Positions 10,632 through 19,068 of a stretch of DNA of 64,000 nucleotides are shown piece by piece (the first letter of the stretch is position 1; every line of letters begins with the position of its first letter). The notes under the pieces were generated by a model. It ran no database searches. It was not told where the DNA came from and saw only the letters and a program-made list of their open reading frames with translations. A program made the position numbers and the translations under genes. Source of the DNA: Pseudomonas pharyngis (lineage in GTDB: Bacteria > Pseudomonadota > Gammaproteobacteria > Pseudomonadales > Pseudomonadaceae); assembly GCF_021602345.1 (NCBI RefSeq), contig NZ_BQID01000009.1, positions 269,194 through 333,193 of the forward strand, written 5' to 3'.

Positions 10632-11425
10632 GCATTCCCGAGCCGCTCGGCTTCACCGACGAGCAGTCCACGGTCATCACCACCGAGCGCCGTTTCACTG
10701 TGCTGACGGTGAACACCCACAAGGGTTTCACCGCCCTGAACCGGCGCTTCATCCTGCCGGAATTGCGCGAAGCGGTGCGCAGCGTGTCCGCCGACGTGGT
10801 GTTTCTTCAGGAAGTGCACGGCACCCACGAACATCATCCCAAGCGCTACAACAATTGGCCGACGATGCCGCAGTACGAATTTCTTGCCGACAGTCTCTGG
10901 CCGCAGTTCGCCTACGGCCGCAACGCCGTGTACCCGGAGGGTGATCATGGCAATGCGGTGCTGTCGAAATTCCAGATCGTGCGCCATGACAACCTCGACG
11001 TGTCGATCAGCGGCCACGAAAACCGCGGGCTGTTGCATTGCGTGCTGCGCCTGCCGGGAGACGACCGTGAAGTGCACGCGATCTGCGTCCATCTGGGTCT
11101 GCGCGAAAGCCATCGCAACGATCAGTTGGCTCTGCTGAAAAAGCGCCTGGCCGAACTGCCTGAGGATGCACCGGTGATCGTCGCCGGCGATTTCAATGAC
11201 TGGCGCCAGCGCGCCGATGCCTTGCTTGAACCCTGTGGCCTGCGTGAAGTGTTTGCGGCGCATCACGGCAAACCGGCGCGCAGTTTTCCCGCGCGCCTGC
11301 CGCTGCTGCGCCTGGACCGCATCTACGTACGCAACCTCAAGACCAGTCAGCCCAAAGTGCTGGCGAACCGTCCCTGGTCACACCTTTCCGACCATGCACC
11401 GCTATCGGTGGAGATTGAACTATGA
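10628..11425 (+). CDS. ybhP: Endonuclease/exonuclease/phosphatase-fold protein, YbhP-like
   Basis: This 265-residue protein has the EEP fold motifs in order: LTVNTHKGF (metal-site Asn), VVFLQEVHG (catalytic Glu), [18 protein letters not shown] and [12 protein letters not shown] with the final catalytic His. In E. coli ybhP is next to clsB and ybhN, and the same trio occurs here. The family cleaves phosphodiesters; the natural substrate of YbhP is not established, though the neighbourhood suggests phospholipids or their breakdown products. It overlaps DUF72 upstream and clsB downstream by 4 bases each, indicating tight translational coupling. Confidence 0.87.
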   Translation: MSIPEPLGFTDEQSTVITTERRFTVLTVNTHKGFTALNRRFILPELREAVRSVSADVVFLQEVHGTHEHHPKRYNNWPTMPQYEFLADSLWPQFAYGRNAVYPEGDHGNAVLSKFQIVRHDNLDVSISGHENRGLLHCVLRLPGDDREVHAICVHLGLRESHRNDQLALLKKRLAELPEDAPVIVAGDFNDWRQRADALLEPCGLREVFAAHHGKPARSFPARLPLLRLDRIYVRNLKTSQPKVLANRPWSHLSDHAPLSVEIEL

Positions 11426-12708
11426 GCAGTGCACCGCTGGAGAAATCCGCCGTAGAGCCGGTCAGCATCAACCCACCCGTGCGCCAGCCCGGCACCGTCG
11501 ATGTCGAGTATCGCTGGCAGGGTAACAACCGCGTCGAGTTGCTGGAAAACGGCGAAGAGTATTTTCCCCGGGTGTTCGAAGCGATGCGCGCAGCGAAAAG
11601 CGAAATCCTGCTGGAGACCTTCATCGTCTTCGAAGACAAGGTCGGGAAAGAGTTGCAGGAAATTCTGATCGATGCCGCCCGGCGTGGCGTGCGCACCACC
11701 GTCAGCCTCGACGGCTTCGGTTGCGGCGAATTGAGCACCGGCTATCTCGCCGCGCTGAGTGAAGCCGGCGTGCATTTGCAAATCTTCGATCCGGCCCCCA
11801 AGCATCTGGGTATTCGCACCAACTGGTTCCGCCGTTTGCACCGCAAGATTGTGGTGGTCGACGGGCTGGTTGCGTTCATTGGCGGGATCAATTTTTCCGG
11901 CGATCATCTGGCCGATTTCGGTCCCGAAGCGAAGCAGGATTACTCGGTGGAAATTCAGGGCCCGGCGGTGGCCGACATCCATCATTTCGCCCTGCTGCAA
12001 AGCGGCCGGCCGGGACGCGCAAGGTTCTGGTGGCAACGCCGTCGACAGCGGCGCGCCGAGATGGCATTTGATGATCACGACGGTCAGGTGCGTCTGGTGT
12101 TCCGCGACAACGATCGCCACCCCACCGATATCGAAGACGTCTATCTGCAGGTGCTGCGCCGCGCCCAACGGCGGGTGGTGATCGCCAACGCCTACTTCTT
12201 TCCTGGCTACCGCCTGCTGCGCGAGCTCCGCAACGCCGCCCGGCGCGGAGTCGAGGTGCGGCTGATTCTGCAGGGGCAGCCGGACATGCTGGTGGCCAAA
12301 CTCGCCGCGCGCATGACCTACGACTACCTGCTCAAGGCCGGGGTGCAGATTCACGAATATTGCGAGCGGCCGCTGCACGGCAAAGTGGCACTGGTGGACG
12401 AGGAATGGAGCACCGTCGGCTCGAGCAATCTCGATCCACTGAGCCTGTCGCTGAACCTGGAAGCCAACGTGCTGATCCGCGACCGCGCCTTCAATCGCCA
12501 CCTGTTCGAACGCCTCGAAGACCTCAGCCACAACCACTGCAAGGCGATGGACGCCACGAAATCGCCACGCGGACGGATCTGGCACATGACCGTGGGCTTT
12601 CTGGTGTTTCACTTCCTGCGGCATTTTCCGGCCATGGCCGGTTGGCTGCCGGCGCACAAGCCACGACTCAAACCCTTTTCCCATGCCGCCGGGAGCGATC
12701 CTTCATGA
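11422..12708 (+). CDS. clsB: Cardiolipin synthase B (phospholipase D family)
   Basis: This 428-residue protein has two HKD motifs: H140-K142-D147 (HRKIVVVD, followed by GGINFSGD) and H319-K321-D326 (HGKVALVD, followed by GSSNLDP). It has no N-terminal membrane helices, as in E. coli ClsB (YbhO). The family condenses phosphatidylglycerol with phosphatidylglycerol or phosphatidylethanolamine to make cardiolipin at the inner membrane. The start overlaps ybhP (ATGA) and the stop overlaps ybhN in the same way. Confidence 0.92.
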   Translation: MSSAPLEKSAVEPVSINPPVRQPGTVDVEYRWQGNNRVELLENGEEYFPRVFEAMRAAKSEILLETFIVFEDKVGKELQEILIDAARRGVRTTVSLDGFGCGELSTGYLAALSEAGVHLQIFDPAPKHLGIRTNWFRRLHRKIVVVDGLVAFIGGINFSGDHLADFGPEAKQDYSVEIQGPAVADIHHFALLQSGRPGRARFWWQRRRQRRAEMAFDDHDGQVRLVFRDNDRHPTDIEDVYLQVLRRAQRRVVIANAYFFPGYRLLRELRNAARRGVEVRLILQGQPDMLVAKLAARMTYDYLLKAGVQIHEYCERPLHGKVALVDEEWSTVGSSNLDPLSLSLNLEANVLIRDRAFNRHLFERLEDLSHNHCKAMDATKSPRGRIWHMTVGFLVFHFLRHFPAMAGWLPAHKPRLKPFSHAAGSDPS

Positions 12709-13691
12709 GCCAATCCGAAGCCCACGCGGCGGTGCATCCGGCACCGGCGAGCAAGTCCCGCTGGAGTCGCTGGAAACGTCCGCTGACCCTGCTGTTTTTT
12801 CTGGCGCTGATCGTCCTGCTGACAATGTTCGCCAGTCGCATCGAATGGGCCGAAGTGCTGCAAACCCTCGCCGACTTCAAGGTGCGCACGCTGATCATCG
12901 CCTCCAGCCTGACCTTGCTGAGCTTTCTGGTGTACGCCAGTTTCGACCTGATCGGCCGCACTTATATTCGTCAGGACCTGACGTGGAAACAGATCCTGCC
13001 GGTGGGCGTCATCAGCTATGCATTCAACCTCAACCTCAGCGCATGGGTCGGCGGGATCGCCATGCGTTATCGGTTGTACTCGCGGCTCGGGGTGAGCAAA
13101 AGCAACATCGCCAAGATCCTCGGTCTGAGCCTGGCGACCAACTGGTTCGGCTACATGACCATCGCCGGCGTGGTGTTCGCCAGCGGGCTGGTGCGCATGC
13201 CACCGGGCTGGAAAGTCAGCAGCGGCGCGTTGCAGGGCATTGGCGTGTTGCTGCTGTTGGTCAGTGTCGGTTATCTGGTTGCCTGCCAGTTTTCCCGGCG
13301 TCGCGAGTGGTCGATTCGTGGGGTGGAAATCAACCTGCCGTCGCTGCGCATGGCGGTTCTGCAATTGCTGCTCGGGGCATTGAACTGGTCGCTCATGGCA
13401 GCCGTGATTTTCACCTTGCTGCCGAGCAAACTCGACTATCCGCTGGTGCTCGGAGTGCTGTTGATCAGCGCGATTGCCGGGGTCATCACCCACATTCCCG
13501 CTGGGCTCGGCGTGCTGGAAGCGGTGTTCGTGGCGCTGCTGCAACACGAGGCTTCGCGCGGCAGTCTGGTGGCGGGGCTGCTGGCGTATCGGGCGATCTA
13601 TTTTCTGCTGCCGCTGCTGATCACCGTGGTCATGTATCTGGTGGTAGAAGCCAAGGCCAAGGCGTTGCGGATCGAGAAGAAGCCGTCCTGA
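12705..13691 (+). CDS. ybhN: YbhN-like integral membrane protein (LPG synthase TM-region family)
   Basis: The product is 328 residues from the ATG at 12705, which overlaps the clsB stop; the same frame is open back to 12360, but that part lies inside clsB and is spurious. The protein has a short cytoplasmic N-terminus and about 8 hydrophobic helices, with the conserved ISYAFNLNLSAWVGGIAMRYRLYSRLG and THIPAGLGVLEAVFVALL segments of the UPF0104/lysylphosphatidylglycerol-synthetase TM family. The role of the family is unsettled; lipid flipping or lipid supply to the neighbouring cardiolipin synthase is a reasonable inference. A REPIN follows 24 bases after the stop. Confidence 0.88.
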   Translation: MSQSEAHAAVHPAPASKSRWSRWKRPLTLLFFLALIVLLTMFASRIEWAEVLQTLADFKVRTLIIASSLTLLSFLVYASFDLIGRTYIRQDLTWKQILPVGVISYAFNLNLSAWVGGIAMRYRLYSRLGVSKSNIAKILGLSLATNWFGYMTIAGVVFASGLVRMPPGWKVSSGALQGIGVLLLLVSVGYLVACQFSRRREWSIRGVEINLPSLRMAVLQLLLGALNWSLMAAVIFTLLPSKLDYPLVLGVLLISAIAGVITHIPAGLGVLEAVFVALLQHEASRGSLVAGLLAYRAIYFLLPLLITVVMYLVVEAKAKALRIEKKPS

Positions 13692-13714
13692 TTTTTTTGT
13701 TATGGCTGGTGGCC

Positions 13715-13784
13715 CCTTCGCGAGCAAGCCCGCTCCCACAGGCAGAACGCATTCCAAACGTGGGAGCGGGCTTGCTCGCGAAGG
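13715..13784. repeat. REPIN between convergent genes
   Basis: A 25-base REP copy at 13715-13739 is mirrored perfectly at 13760-13784 (GTGGGAGCGGGCTTGCTCGC and 5 more bases). The copy differs from the REPIN at 9505 at the positions flanking the loop (GGGCTTG instead of AGCCTG), so two REP subtypes occur in this window. It lies between the ends of ybhN and the alpha/beta hydrolase gene and may help stop transcription from both sides. Confidence 0.9.
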
Positions 13785-13805
13785 CGTCCGAAGAGACAGC
13801 ACAAA

Positions 13806-14564
13806 TCATGTGGACTGAATGATGCTCAACCGCTCACCCACCACCATCTCGGTGATCCAGTCGACCAGGATCGAGGTGTAGGCCTGCTGCGAGGTCGGAT
13901 CGCTCAGGGCATGGTCGGCGCCATCGATGATGCGGTGGGTCAGCGAATGGGTCTGCTGGCACGCGGCGCGGTAACTCATGATGGTCGCGTGGGGCACGTA
14001 CTCATCGGTTTCCGACTGCACCAGCAGCACGTCGCCAGTAAATTGCGAGCAGGCGTGCAAGGCGCGGTTACTGTCGGCGCGGATCAGCGTGCTGCGATAA
14101 TCGCGCAGGTCGGCCTTGTCCAGCTCGCGCTTGGGCGTGTGCCATTGCTCGTCGCGGTACAGCGCCGGCACCCGCAGCGCCAGCCAGCGCACCGGGCGCA
14201 GCGAGGTGAGGATCGAGGCGAGGTAACCGCCATAGCTGGTGCCCACCACCGCGATGGCCGAAGTATCCAGCGCCGGGTGGGCGAGCAGCCGGTCGTAGGC
14301 CGCCAGCAAGTCACGCAGATTGTCTTCACGGGTGACCCGGCTCAGCGGAATGCCGGTACCGCCGGTGTGCCCGCGCAGGTCGAACGTCAGACACACACAG
14401 CCCAGACCGGCGATGCCTTTGGCCCGTTCCAGATCCCGCTCCTGGCTGCCACCCCAGCCGTGTACGAATAACACGCCGGGGACTTTCGATTTGGGACTGA
14501 GGAAGGTCCCGCTCATCTTTTCATCATCAATGTCGATTTGAATGCTTTCGCTTCTAGCCGTCAT
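13806..14564 (-). CDS. Alpha/beta hydrolase (dienelactone hydrolase-like)
   Basis: This 252-residue protein has an alpha/beta-hydrolase core: VLFVHGWGG (oxyanion side), nucleophile elbow GTSYGG with Ser110, acid residue Asp187 (ETDEYVPH) and His218 (DGADHAL). There is no signal peptide, so it should act in the cytoplasm. Its start overlaps the end of the upstream DUF3182 gene by 11 bases, which argues for a shared transcript and a linked role. Esterase, lactonase or peptidase activity all remain possible. Confidence 0.88.
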   Translation of the reverse strand: MTARSESIQIDIDDEKMSGTFLSPKSKVPGVLFVHGWGGSQERDLERAKGIAGLGCVCLTFDLRGHTGGTGIPLSRVTREDNLRDLLAAYDRLLAHPALDTSAIAVVGTSYGGYLASILTSLRPVRWLALRVPALYRDEQWHTPKRELDKADLRDYRSTLIRADSNRALHACSQFTGDVLLVQSETDEYVPHATIMSYRAACQQTHSLTHRIIDGADHALSDPTSQQAYTSILVDWITEMVVGERLSIIQST

Positions 14565-15660
14565 AGGATTTGACCATCACGTATTTGAGAAGAAAGTCGC
14601 TGTTTTCGGCCGGCCCGCGATACACCTCAATGGCATCCGCCGGCAGGGCTTGATCGGTATAGGTTTCCACCGATGACACGCGGATCGCGCGCATCGAAGG
14701 ATCGTTGACGAAACTTTGCAACGCCGCCACTTCCGCGCTGCTGGCGCCGCCCATGCGCCAGGACTGCTCGAGCACGCCACTGCGCGGCCGGCCTTCGCTG
14801 TCCAGGCCCTGGGCGATGTCGTAATTGCGGCGCGAGGCATAGAAGCGCGGATAGGCCTCGTCCGCCGCCCGGTCGAACACCTGCGCCTGCCGGATCGCCA
14901 GACGCACGTCGTCGGGCAGATCCAGCGCCAACAGATCCTCATAACCGCCCTGCACCACCAGCAGGTTCGAGCCGCCGTACACCTCTTCGCCGTGGGCGTC
15001 CTTGGTCAAGTATTGATCACCGCAGTAACTCAGCACCCTGCCGCCGATGAACGACTGGCCGACGCTGTGGGTAACCACCTGACTCAAATCCTGCTCCAGC
15101 ACCACGCCATCGCTGAACAGTTCTCCAGCCTCGGGTCGGGCGAGGATTTCGTCGAACGCATCGAGACTCTTGATCACGTCCTGCCCACGCCCGGCACAGG
15201 CATGGATCGGCTTGATCCGGATCGGGCCGCTGTACAACAGATGTTCGGCGGCGGGCCGTGCATCCTCAAGCGCAAAAACACTGAGCCCGTCCAGCACCAC
15301 GGTGCGCACCCGTTCGGAAAACAATGGCGACCAGCCTTGCGGCGCATGAGCCTGATGGCTGCGCAAACCGTGGCTGATGGCTTTGGTGCAGATGAAATCG
15401 TGCTCGACAAAACCGCCCCACAAATCGTCCGGGCCGCTCACGCCCAGTTCGCGGGCCGCAGCGCCAACGAGAGTCTGGGTCGGCAGCAGATAAATATCCC
15501 GGCCGCGATGTTTTTCAGCGTCGTAACTGCCGCCAAACTTGAGGCCGAGGATCTGCGCCAGCCATCGCGCGAGGGCCTTGTTGGTCTGCAGTTCATGTTG
15601 TGGTGCGCCGGGCCGGACCGAATGGGCGACGACCACTTTCCTGCGGGATGTCGGGGTCAT
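14554..15660 (-). CDS. DUF3182 family protein (ATP-grasp-like, uncharacterised)
   Basis: This 368-residue protein matches DUF3182 proteins of Pseudomonas as I know them. Segments such as YSGPIRIKPIHACAGRGQDV and GVVLEQDLSQVVTHSVGQ look like the lysine/glycine-rich ATP-binding and metal-binding strands of an ATP-grasp ligase, but this is a pattern judgement. Around residue 280 the protein has YPRFYASRRNYDIAQGLD and a Ser/Gly-rich segment (WRMGGASSAEVAAL). It would attach an amine or amino acid to a carboxylate if the ATP-grasp reading is right. It is coupled by 11 bases to an alpha/beta hydrolase. The actual substrate is unknown. Confidence 0.72.
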   Translation of the reverse strand: MTPTSRRKVVVAHSVRPGAPQHELQTNKALARWLAQILGLKFGGSYDAEKHRGRDIYLLPTQTLVGAAARELGVSGPDDLWGGFVEHDFICTKAISHGLRSHQAHAPQGWSPLFSERVRTVVLDGLSVFALEDARPAAEHLLYSGPIRIKPIHACAGRGQDVIKSLDAFDEILARPEAGELFSDGVVLEQDLSQVVTHSVGQSFIGGRVLSYCGDQYLTKDAHGEEVYGGSNLLVVQGGYEDLLALDLPDDVRLAIRQAQVFDRAADEAYPRFYASRRNYDIAQGLDSEGRPRSGVLEQSWRMGGASSAEVAALQSFVNDPSMRAIRVSSVETYTDQALPADAIEVYRGPAENSDFLLKYVMVKSYDG

Positions 15661-15837
15661 GCGTCCCCCTCCAACGGCGGGTTGAATGTAGGTCAGAGGG
15701 TGCAGAGATCAGGCCAACCGGGGCTCGCCTGAAACACTCTGAAAATCAGCCACTTGAAAAACCCGTACTGGCACCGCGCCCGTTTCAATCTGCACGACCG
15801 CGCTGCAGGGTCCGGCATTTTGCACGACAGATGCGTA

Positions 15838-16833
15838 TTACTTCGCCACGGTCGCCTGCGGACTCACGCCGAATCGCGCTCGGTATTCACTCGGCGCCAG
15901 CCCGGTGATTTTCTTGAACGTCGCGCGAAAGGCGCCCGGATCCTGATAGCCCACCGTCCACGCGATGTGATCGATGGTGCCATTGGTGAATTCCAGCATC
16001 TCTCGCGCCTTGCCGACTCGCAGGTGCTGGCAGTATTCGGTGGGTTTCAGGCCGGTCGCCGCACGGAACCGGCGCAGGAATGTTCGCTCCTCCAGACCCG
16101 CACGTTCGGCCATTGCCGTCAGCGAGACATCGGTCGCGCCGGTGCCCTGCAGCCAATGCTGAACCTGAAGAATCGGCCCGTCGCCATGATTGAGAATCGG
16201 CGCAAAATTGCTGCCGCACGCACTGGCGCTGTCGCTGTGCTCCACCACCAGAAACCGCGCGGTGCTGCTGGCGATGCTCGGCCCGAGCAATCGGTCCACC
16301 AGACGCAAACCAAGCTCTGACCAGGCCATCAGCCCCGCCGTCGTTATCAGGTCACCGTCGTCGACAATCGGCGTGTCGGCCTTGAGCCTGATCTTCGGGT
16401 AACACTCGGCAAAGGCCTTGGCCGAAGTCCAGTGCGTGGTAGCGCTGCGACCATCGAGCAACCCGCTCTCCGCCAGCAGCCACGAGCCGACACAAACCCC
16501 GCCAAGCGTCGCGCCACGAGCATGTTGTTCACGCAGCCAGGGCAGCAGCCCGGCCGGCATCTGTGCCGCGGAAAAACCGGCAATGGACGGCGGGATCAAC
16601 ACCGCCAGCAAACCGTTGTCGGCTCCGGGATGACTGTCGTAAACCCGCACGGGCGGGTGGTCGTCATCGACCTGCCAGTGGCTGATCCGCAGCAGCGGCA
16701 GCTGTGTGGACTGGTGTTCGGCGGCGATCCGGTTGGCGACCCCGAACAGGTCGGTCAGGCCATGCACCGCCGCCATTTGCGCCCCGGGATACATCAGCAC
16801 GCCCAGTTCCGCGACGGTCCTTTCTGCACCCAT
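15838..16833 (-). CDS. GlxA family transcriptional regulator (DJ-1/PfpI + AraC)
   Basis: The product is 331 residues from the ATG at 16833, which has GGGGA about 10 bases upstream; the frame is open to 16953, but the extra part runs through the divergent promoter. The N-terminal half is a DJ-1/PfpI-like ligand domain (ELGVLMYPGAQMAAVHGL..., LGGVCVGSWLLAESGLL). The C-terminal ~100 residues are an AraC helix-turn-helix pair (SLTAMAERAGLEERTFLRRF, TIDHIAWTVGYQDPGAFRATF). Such proteins are transcription activators; the DJ-1 part usually senses rather than hydrolyses. It is divergent from a cysteine hydrolase gene 100 bases away, its likely target. Confidence 0.9.
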   Translation of the reverse strand: MGAERTVAELGVLMYPGAQMAAVHGLTDLFGVANRIAAEHQSTQLPLLRISHWQVDDDHPPVRVYDSHPGADNGLLAVLIPPSIAGFSAAQMPAGLLPWLREQHARGATLGGVCVGSWLLAESGLLDGRSATTHWTSAKAFAECYPKIRLKADTPIVDDGDLITTAGLMAWSELGLRLVDRLLGPSIASSTARFLVVEHSDSASACGSNFAPILNHGDGPILQVQHWLQGTGATDVSLTAMAERAGLEERTFLRRFRAATGLKPTEYCQHLRVGKAREMLEFTNGTIDHIAWTVGYQDPGAFRATFKKITGLAPSEYRARFGVSPQATVAK

Positions 16834-16933
16834 TGTCAGTTTTCCCCTGTGTATTGTCGGTGCGGCCAATCCTCGAAACCGTGGCCAGCGCCAATACTGA
16901 ACCCACGCCAACCCACACTTCGAGGACACATCC

Positions 16934-17488
16934 ATGGCCAAGCAAGCGCTCATCGTAGTCGATATCCAGAACGACTACTTCCCCCAAGGCAAGTGGCCGC
17001 TGGCCGGTGCCGACGCCGCCGCCGACAACGCCGCCCGGCTGATCGCGGCCTTCCGTGAAGCCGGTGATTCGGTGGTGCATATCCGCCACGAATTCACCTC
17101 GCCCGAGGCACCGTTTTTCACCCCGGGCTCCGAAGGCGCGAAACTGCATCCGAAAGTGCTCAACCGCACCGACGAGCCGGTGGTGCTCAAGCACTTCGTC
17201 AACTCGTTCCGCGAAACCGAGCTGCAATCGATCCTCGACGAACAAGGCATCAAGGAGCTCGTGGTGGTCGGCAGCATGAGCCACATGTGCGTCGACGGCA
17301 TCACCCGTGCGGCGGCGGATCTGGGTTACACCGTTACGGTGATCCACGATGCCTGCGCCAGCCGTGACCTGGAATTCAACGGTCTGACCGTGCCCGCCGC
17401 CCACGTGCATGCGGCGTTCATGTCGGCGCTGGGCTTTGCCTACGCCAGCGTGGTGTCCACCGACGAGTTCCTCGCCGCCAGCCGCTGA
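16934..17488 (+). CDS. Cysteine hydrolase, isochorismatase-like family
   Basis: This 184-residue protein has the isochorismatase-fold catalytic set: Asp10 (VVDIQNDYF), Lys86 (VLKHFVNSF) and nucleophilic Cys119 (SMSHMCVDG), with the usual cis-peptide region just before the Cys. Enzymes of this group hydrolyse amides such as nicotinamide, N-carbamoyl compounds or biuret. The substrate is not clear from sequence. It is transcribed away from a GlxA-type regulator and ends in an intrinsic terminator, so it looks like a single-gene unit controlled by that regulator. Confidence 0.9.
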   Translation: MAKQALIVVDIQNDYFPQGKWPLAGADAAADNAARLIAAFREAGDSVVHIRHEFTSPEAPFFTPGSEGAKLHPKVLNRTDEPVVLKHFVNSFRETELQSILDEQGIKELVVVGSMSHMCVDGITRAAADLGYTVTVIHDACASRDLEFNGLTVPAAHVHAAFMSALGFAYASVVSTDEFLAASR

Positions 17489-17517
17489 GCCCGCTCTGAT
17501 ACAACTGGAAATACCTG

Positions 17518-17542
17518 CGCCCGCCTCGTTGCGGGCGTTTTT
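17518..17542 (+). terminator. Intrinsic terminator of the cysteine hydrolase gene
   Basis: Stem CGCCCGC (17518-17524) pairs with GCGGGCG (17531-17537) across a 6-base loop, followed by TTTTT. It sits 30 bases after the stop codon. Confidence 0.88.
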
Positions 17543-17557
17543 CCGTGGGTCATGAAA

Positions 17558-17619
17558 ATCTCACGCGTGAGCCATTGATGGCATTTTGATTTGGTTGTAG
17601 TGTGGCTCACGCGTGAGAT
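17558..17619 (+). promoter_or_regulatory. yjf operon promoter flanked by two palindromic operators
   Basis: Two 17-base arms, ATCTCACGCGTGAGCCA at 17558-17574 and its exact reverse complement at 17603-17619, each hold the perfect 12-base palindrome CTCACGCGTGAG (17560-17571 and 17606-17617; centres 46 bases apart). Between them is a sigma70-like promoter, TTGATG (17575-17580), 17-base spacer, TAGTGT (17598-17603), whose -10 element touches the right arm. The ATG of the first gene is 38 bases downstream of the promoter with GGAG before it. This geometry fits repression by a dimeric DNA-binding protein. The regulator is not shown by the sequence. Confidence 0.75.
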
Positions 17620-17640
17620 GTTCATAACGGAGTCATCGCC

Positions 17641-18309
17641 ATGAAAAGCCGCTCCCCTGCCACCAAGTCAGAGAGCCCAAAGGGAGTGCGCTCGACACCG
17701 TCCGCGAAAAAACCGTCGAGCTTCTACATGAAGCAGATGCGCGCGGGCCTGGCTGCCGCCGGTTATGTGAAACACGAAACTTGGGTGCTTCCGGAAAACC
17801 GAAGCTTGCTCAAGCAAATGGAGCAACAGCTACGCCAACCGATTCTGGCTGGCTCTTTCATGTCGGAGAATTACATGAGCGCAGGCAACAACTGGAACAT
17901 CGATAGCCTCTACAACGCTTTCAAGGCGCTGGACGAGGTGGCTTCGCAAGAGATCACGCTGTCTCTGATCCAGAGCTCCGAACCCAGCCTCAAGCTGGAA
18001 ATGAACGAATTCGGCGGTCTGCCGATTCACATCGCCCTCGCCGGTCAGCAGATCATCGTCGACACCGTGCTGGTGGACATCGATTCGATCACCGACGTGC
18101 GCGCCTTCAACGACGCCGTGCTGCGCAGCCGGGAAATGTTCCCGCTGTCGTCGATCGGCATCGAGACCATGCCCAACGGCCAGACCGTCTACAACATGTT
18201 CGGTGCACTGAGTGCCGACTCGAGCCTGACCAACGTAGTCACCGAGGTGAAAACCCTGGTCGACAACGTGCAGCGCGCCAGCGAAGCCTTCGAACACTTC
18301 TTCAAGTAA
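17641..18309 (+). CDS. YjfI-like DUF2170 protein with N-terminal RHH-like extension
   Basis: This 222-residue protein has residues ~80-222 matching DUF2170 (E. coli YjfI, about 130 residues): SGSL-like core replaced by NNWNIDSLYNAFKALDEVA, then EMNEFGGLPIHIALAGQQI and MFPLSSIGI. The first ~75 residues are extra: a Lys/Ser/Pro-rich tail, then FYMKQMRAGLAAAGYVKHE followed by TWVLPENRSLLKQMEQQL. That strand-helix-helix pattern resembles the ribbon-helix-helix DNA-binding part of MazE-like antitoxins. I infer that it may bind the palindromes at its own promoter. It is the first gene of a yjfIJKLMC-type operon, 17 bases before the PspA-like gene. Confidence 0.8.
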   Translation: MKSRSPATKSESPKGVRSTPSAKKPSSFYMKQMRAGLAAAGYVKHETWVLPENRSLLKQMEQQLRQPILAGSFMSENYMSAGNNWNIDSLYNAFKALDEVASQEITLSLIQSSEPSLKLEMNEFGGLPIHIALAGQQIIVDTVLVDIDSITDVRAFNDAVLRSREMFPLSSIGIETMPNGQTVYNMFGALSADSSLTNVVTEVKTLVDNVQRASEAFEHFFK

Positions 18310-18326
18310 TCAACAGGGAATATCCA

Positions 18327-19025
18327 ATGACTCAGTCCATCTGGAGCAAGTTGTTCACCGCGCTGCGCGGCGGCGCCAACGAAGTCGGCGAAGCGATCGC
18401 CGATCAACAGGCCCTGCGCATCCTCGATCAGGAAATCCGTGACGCCGACAGCGCACTGTCCAACGCCCGTCGCGAACTGGTCACCATCATGGCCAAGCAC
18501 AAACTCTCCGCCGACCGCGTGAGCGAATACGAAGCCAAGATCAGGGACCTGGAAGCCAAGGCCGTTTCCGCCCTGAACGCCGGCCGCGAAGACCTGGCGT
18601 TGGAAGTGGCCGAAGCGATCTCGACCCTGACCAACGACCTGGGCGTCGAGAAGAAACAAAGCGACGAGTTCGGCACCTACGCCGACAACATGCGCAAGGA
18701 CATCAACAAGGCCGAAGCGCGGATCAAGAGCCTGCGCCAGCAAGTGGACATGGCCAAGGCCCGTGACAGCGTGCAGAAGGCTCAGGTCAGCGCCTCGATC
18801 GCCAGCGGCGGCGCCAACGGCAAGCTGGAAACCGCCGTCGGCACCCTGAACCGTCTGCAAGCCAAGCAGCAGCAACGCGCTGCCGAGCTGAGCGCTGCCG
18901 ACGAGCTGGCCGATGCGTCGACCGGCAACGACCTGGATCGCAAGCTGCGCGAAGCCGGCATCACGCCGAACGAAGGCAGCGCCAACGCCATCCTCGAGCG
19001 TCTGAAGCAGAAGTCCGCCCAGTAA
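18327..19025 (+). CDS. yjfJ: PspA/IM30 family protein, YjfJ-like
   Basis: This 232-residue, almost entirely alpha-helical protein contains long charged heptads, for example RILDQEIRDADSALSNARRE and KKQSDEFGTYADNMRKDINK. This is the coiled-coil layout of PspA/IM30 (ESCRT-III-like) proteins, which polymerise on damaged inner membrane. The E. coli orthologue by context is YjfJ, in the yjfIJKLMC operon. It lies 17 bases after the DUF2170 gene and is followed by a strong terminator, so it may be produced in excess over the rest of the operon. Confidence 0.88.
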   Translation: MTQSIWSKLFTALRGGANEVGEAIADQQALRILDQEIRDADSALSNARRELVTIMAKHKLSADRVSEYEAKIRDLEAKAVSALNAGREDLALEVAEAISTLTNDLGVEKKQSDEFGTYADNMRKDINKAEARIKSLRQQVDMAKARDSVQKAQVSASIASGGANGKLETAVGTLNRLQAKQQQRAAELSAADELADASTGNDLDRKLREAGITPNEGSANAILERLKQKSAQ

Positions 19026-19040
19026 CGGCGGCGGGAGTAA

Positions 19041-19068
19041 AGAAGGGCACCGGGTGCCCTTCTTTTTT
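19041..19068 (+). terminator. Strong intrinsic terminator inside the yjf gene cluster
   Basis: Stem AGAAGGGCAC (19041-19050) pairs with GTGCCCTTCT (19054-19063) across CGG, followed by a run of T to 19068. It lies 15 bases after the PspA-like gene and before the DUF2491 gene. A -10-like TACACT at 19094-19099 lies just downstream, but its best -35 match (TTGCCT, 19067) is 21 bases away, so a second promoter is only weakly supported. Confidence 0.88.

Noticed and set aside
17440-17625. Small minus-strand frame over the yjf promoter
   Set aside because: It covers the terminator and both palindromes and its translation has no recognisable feature.
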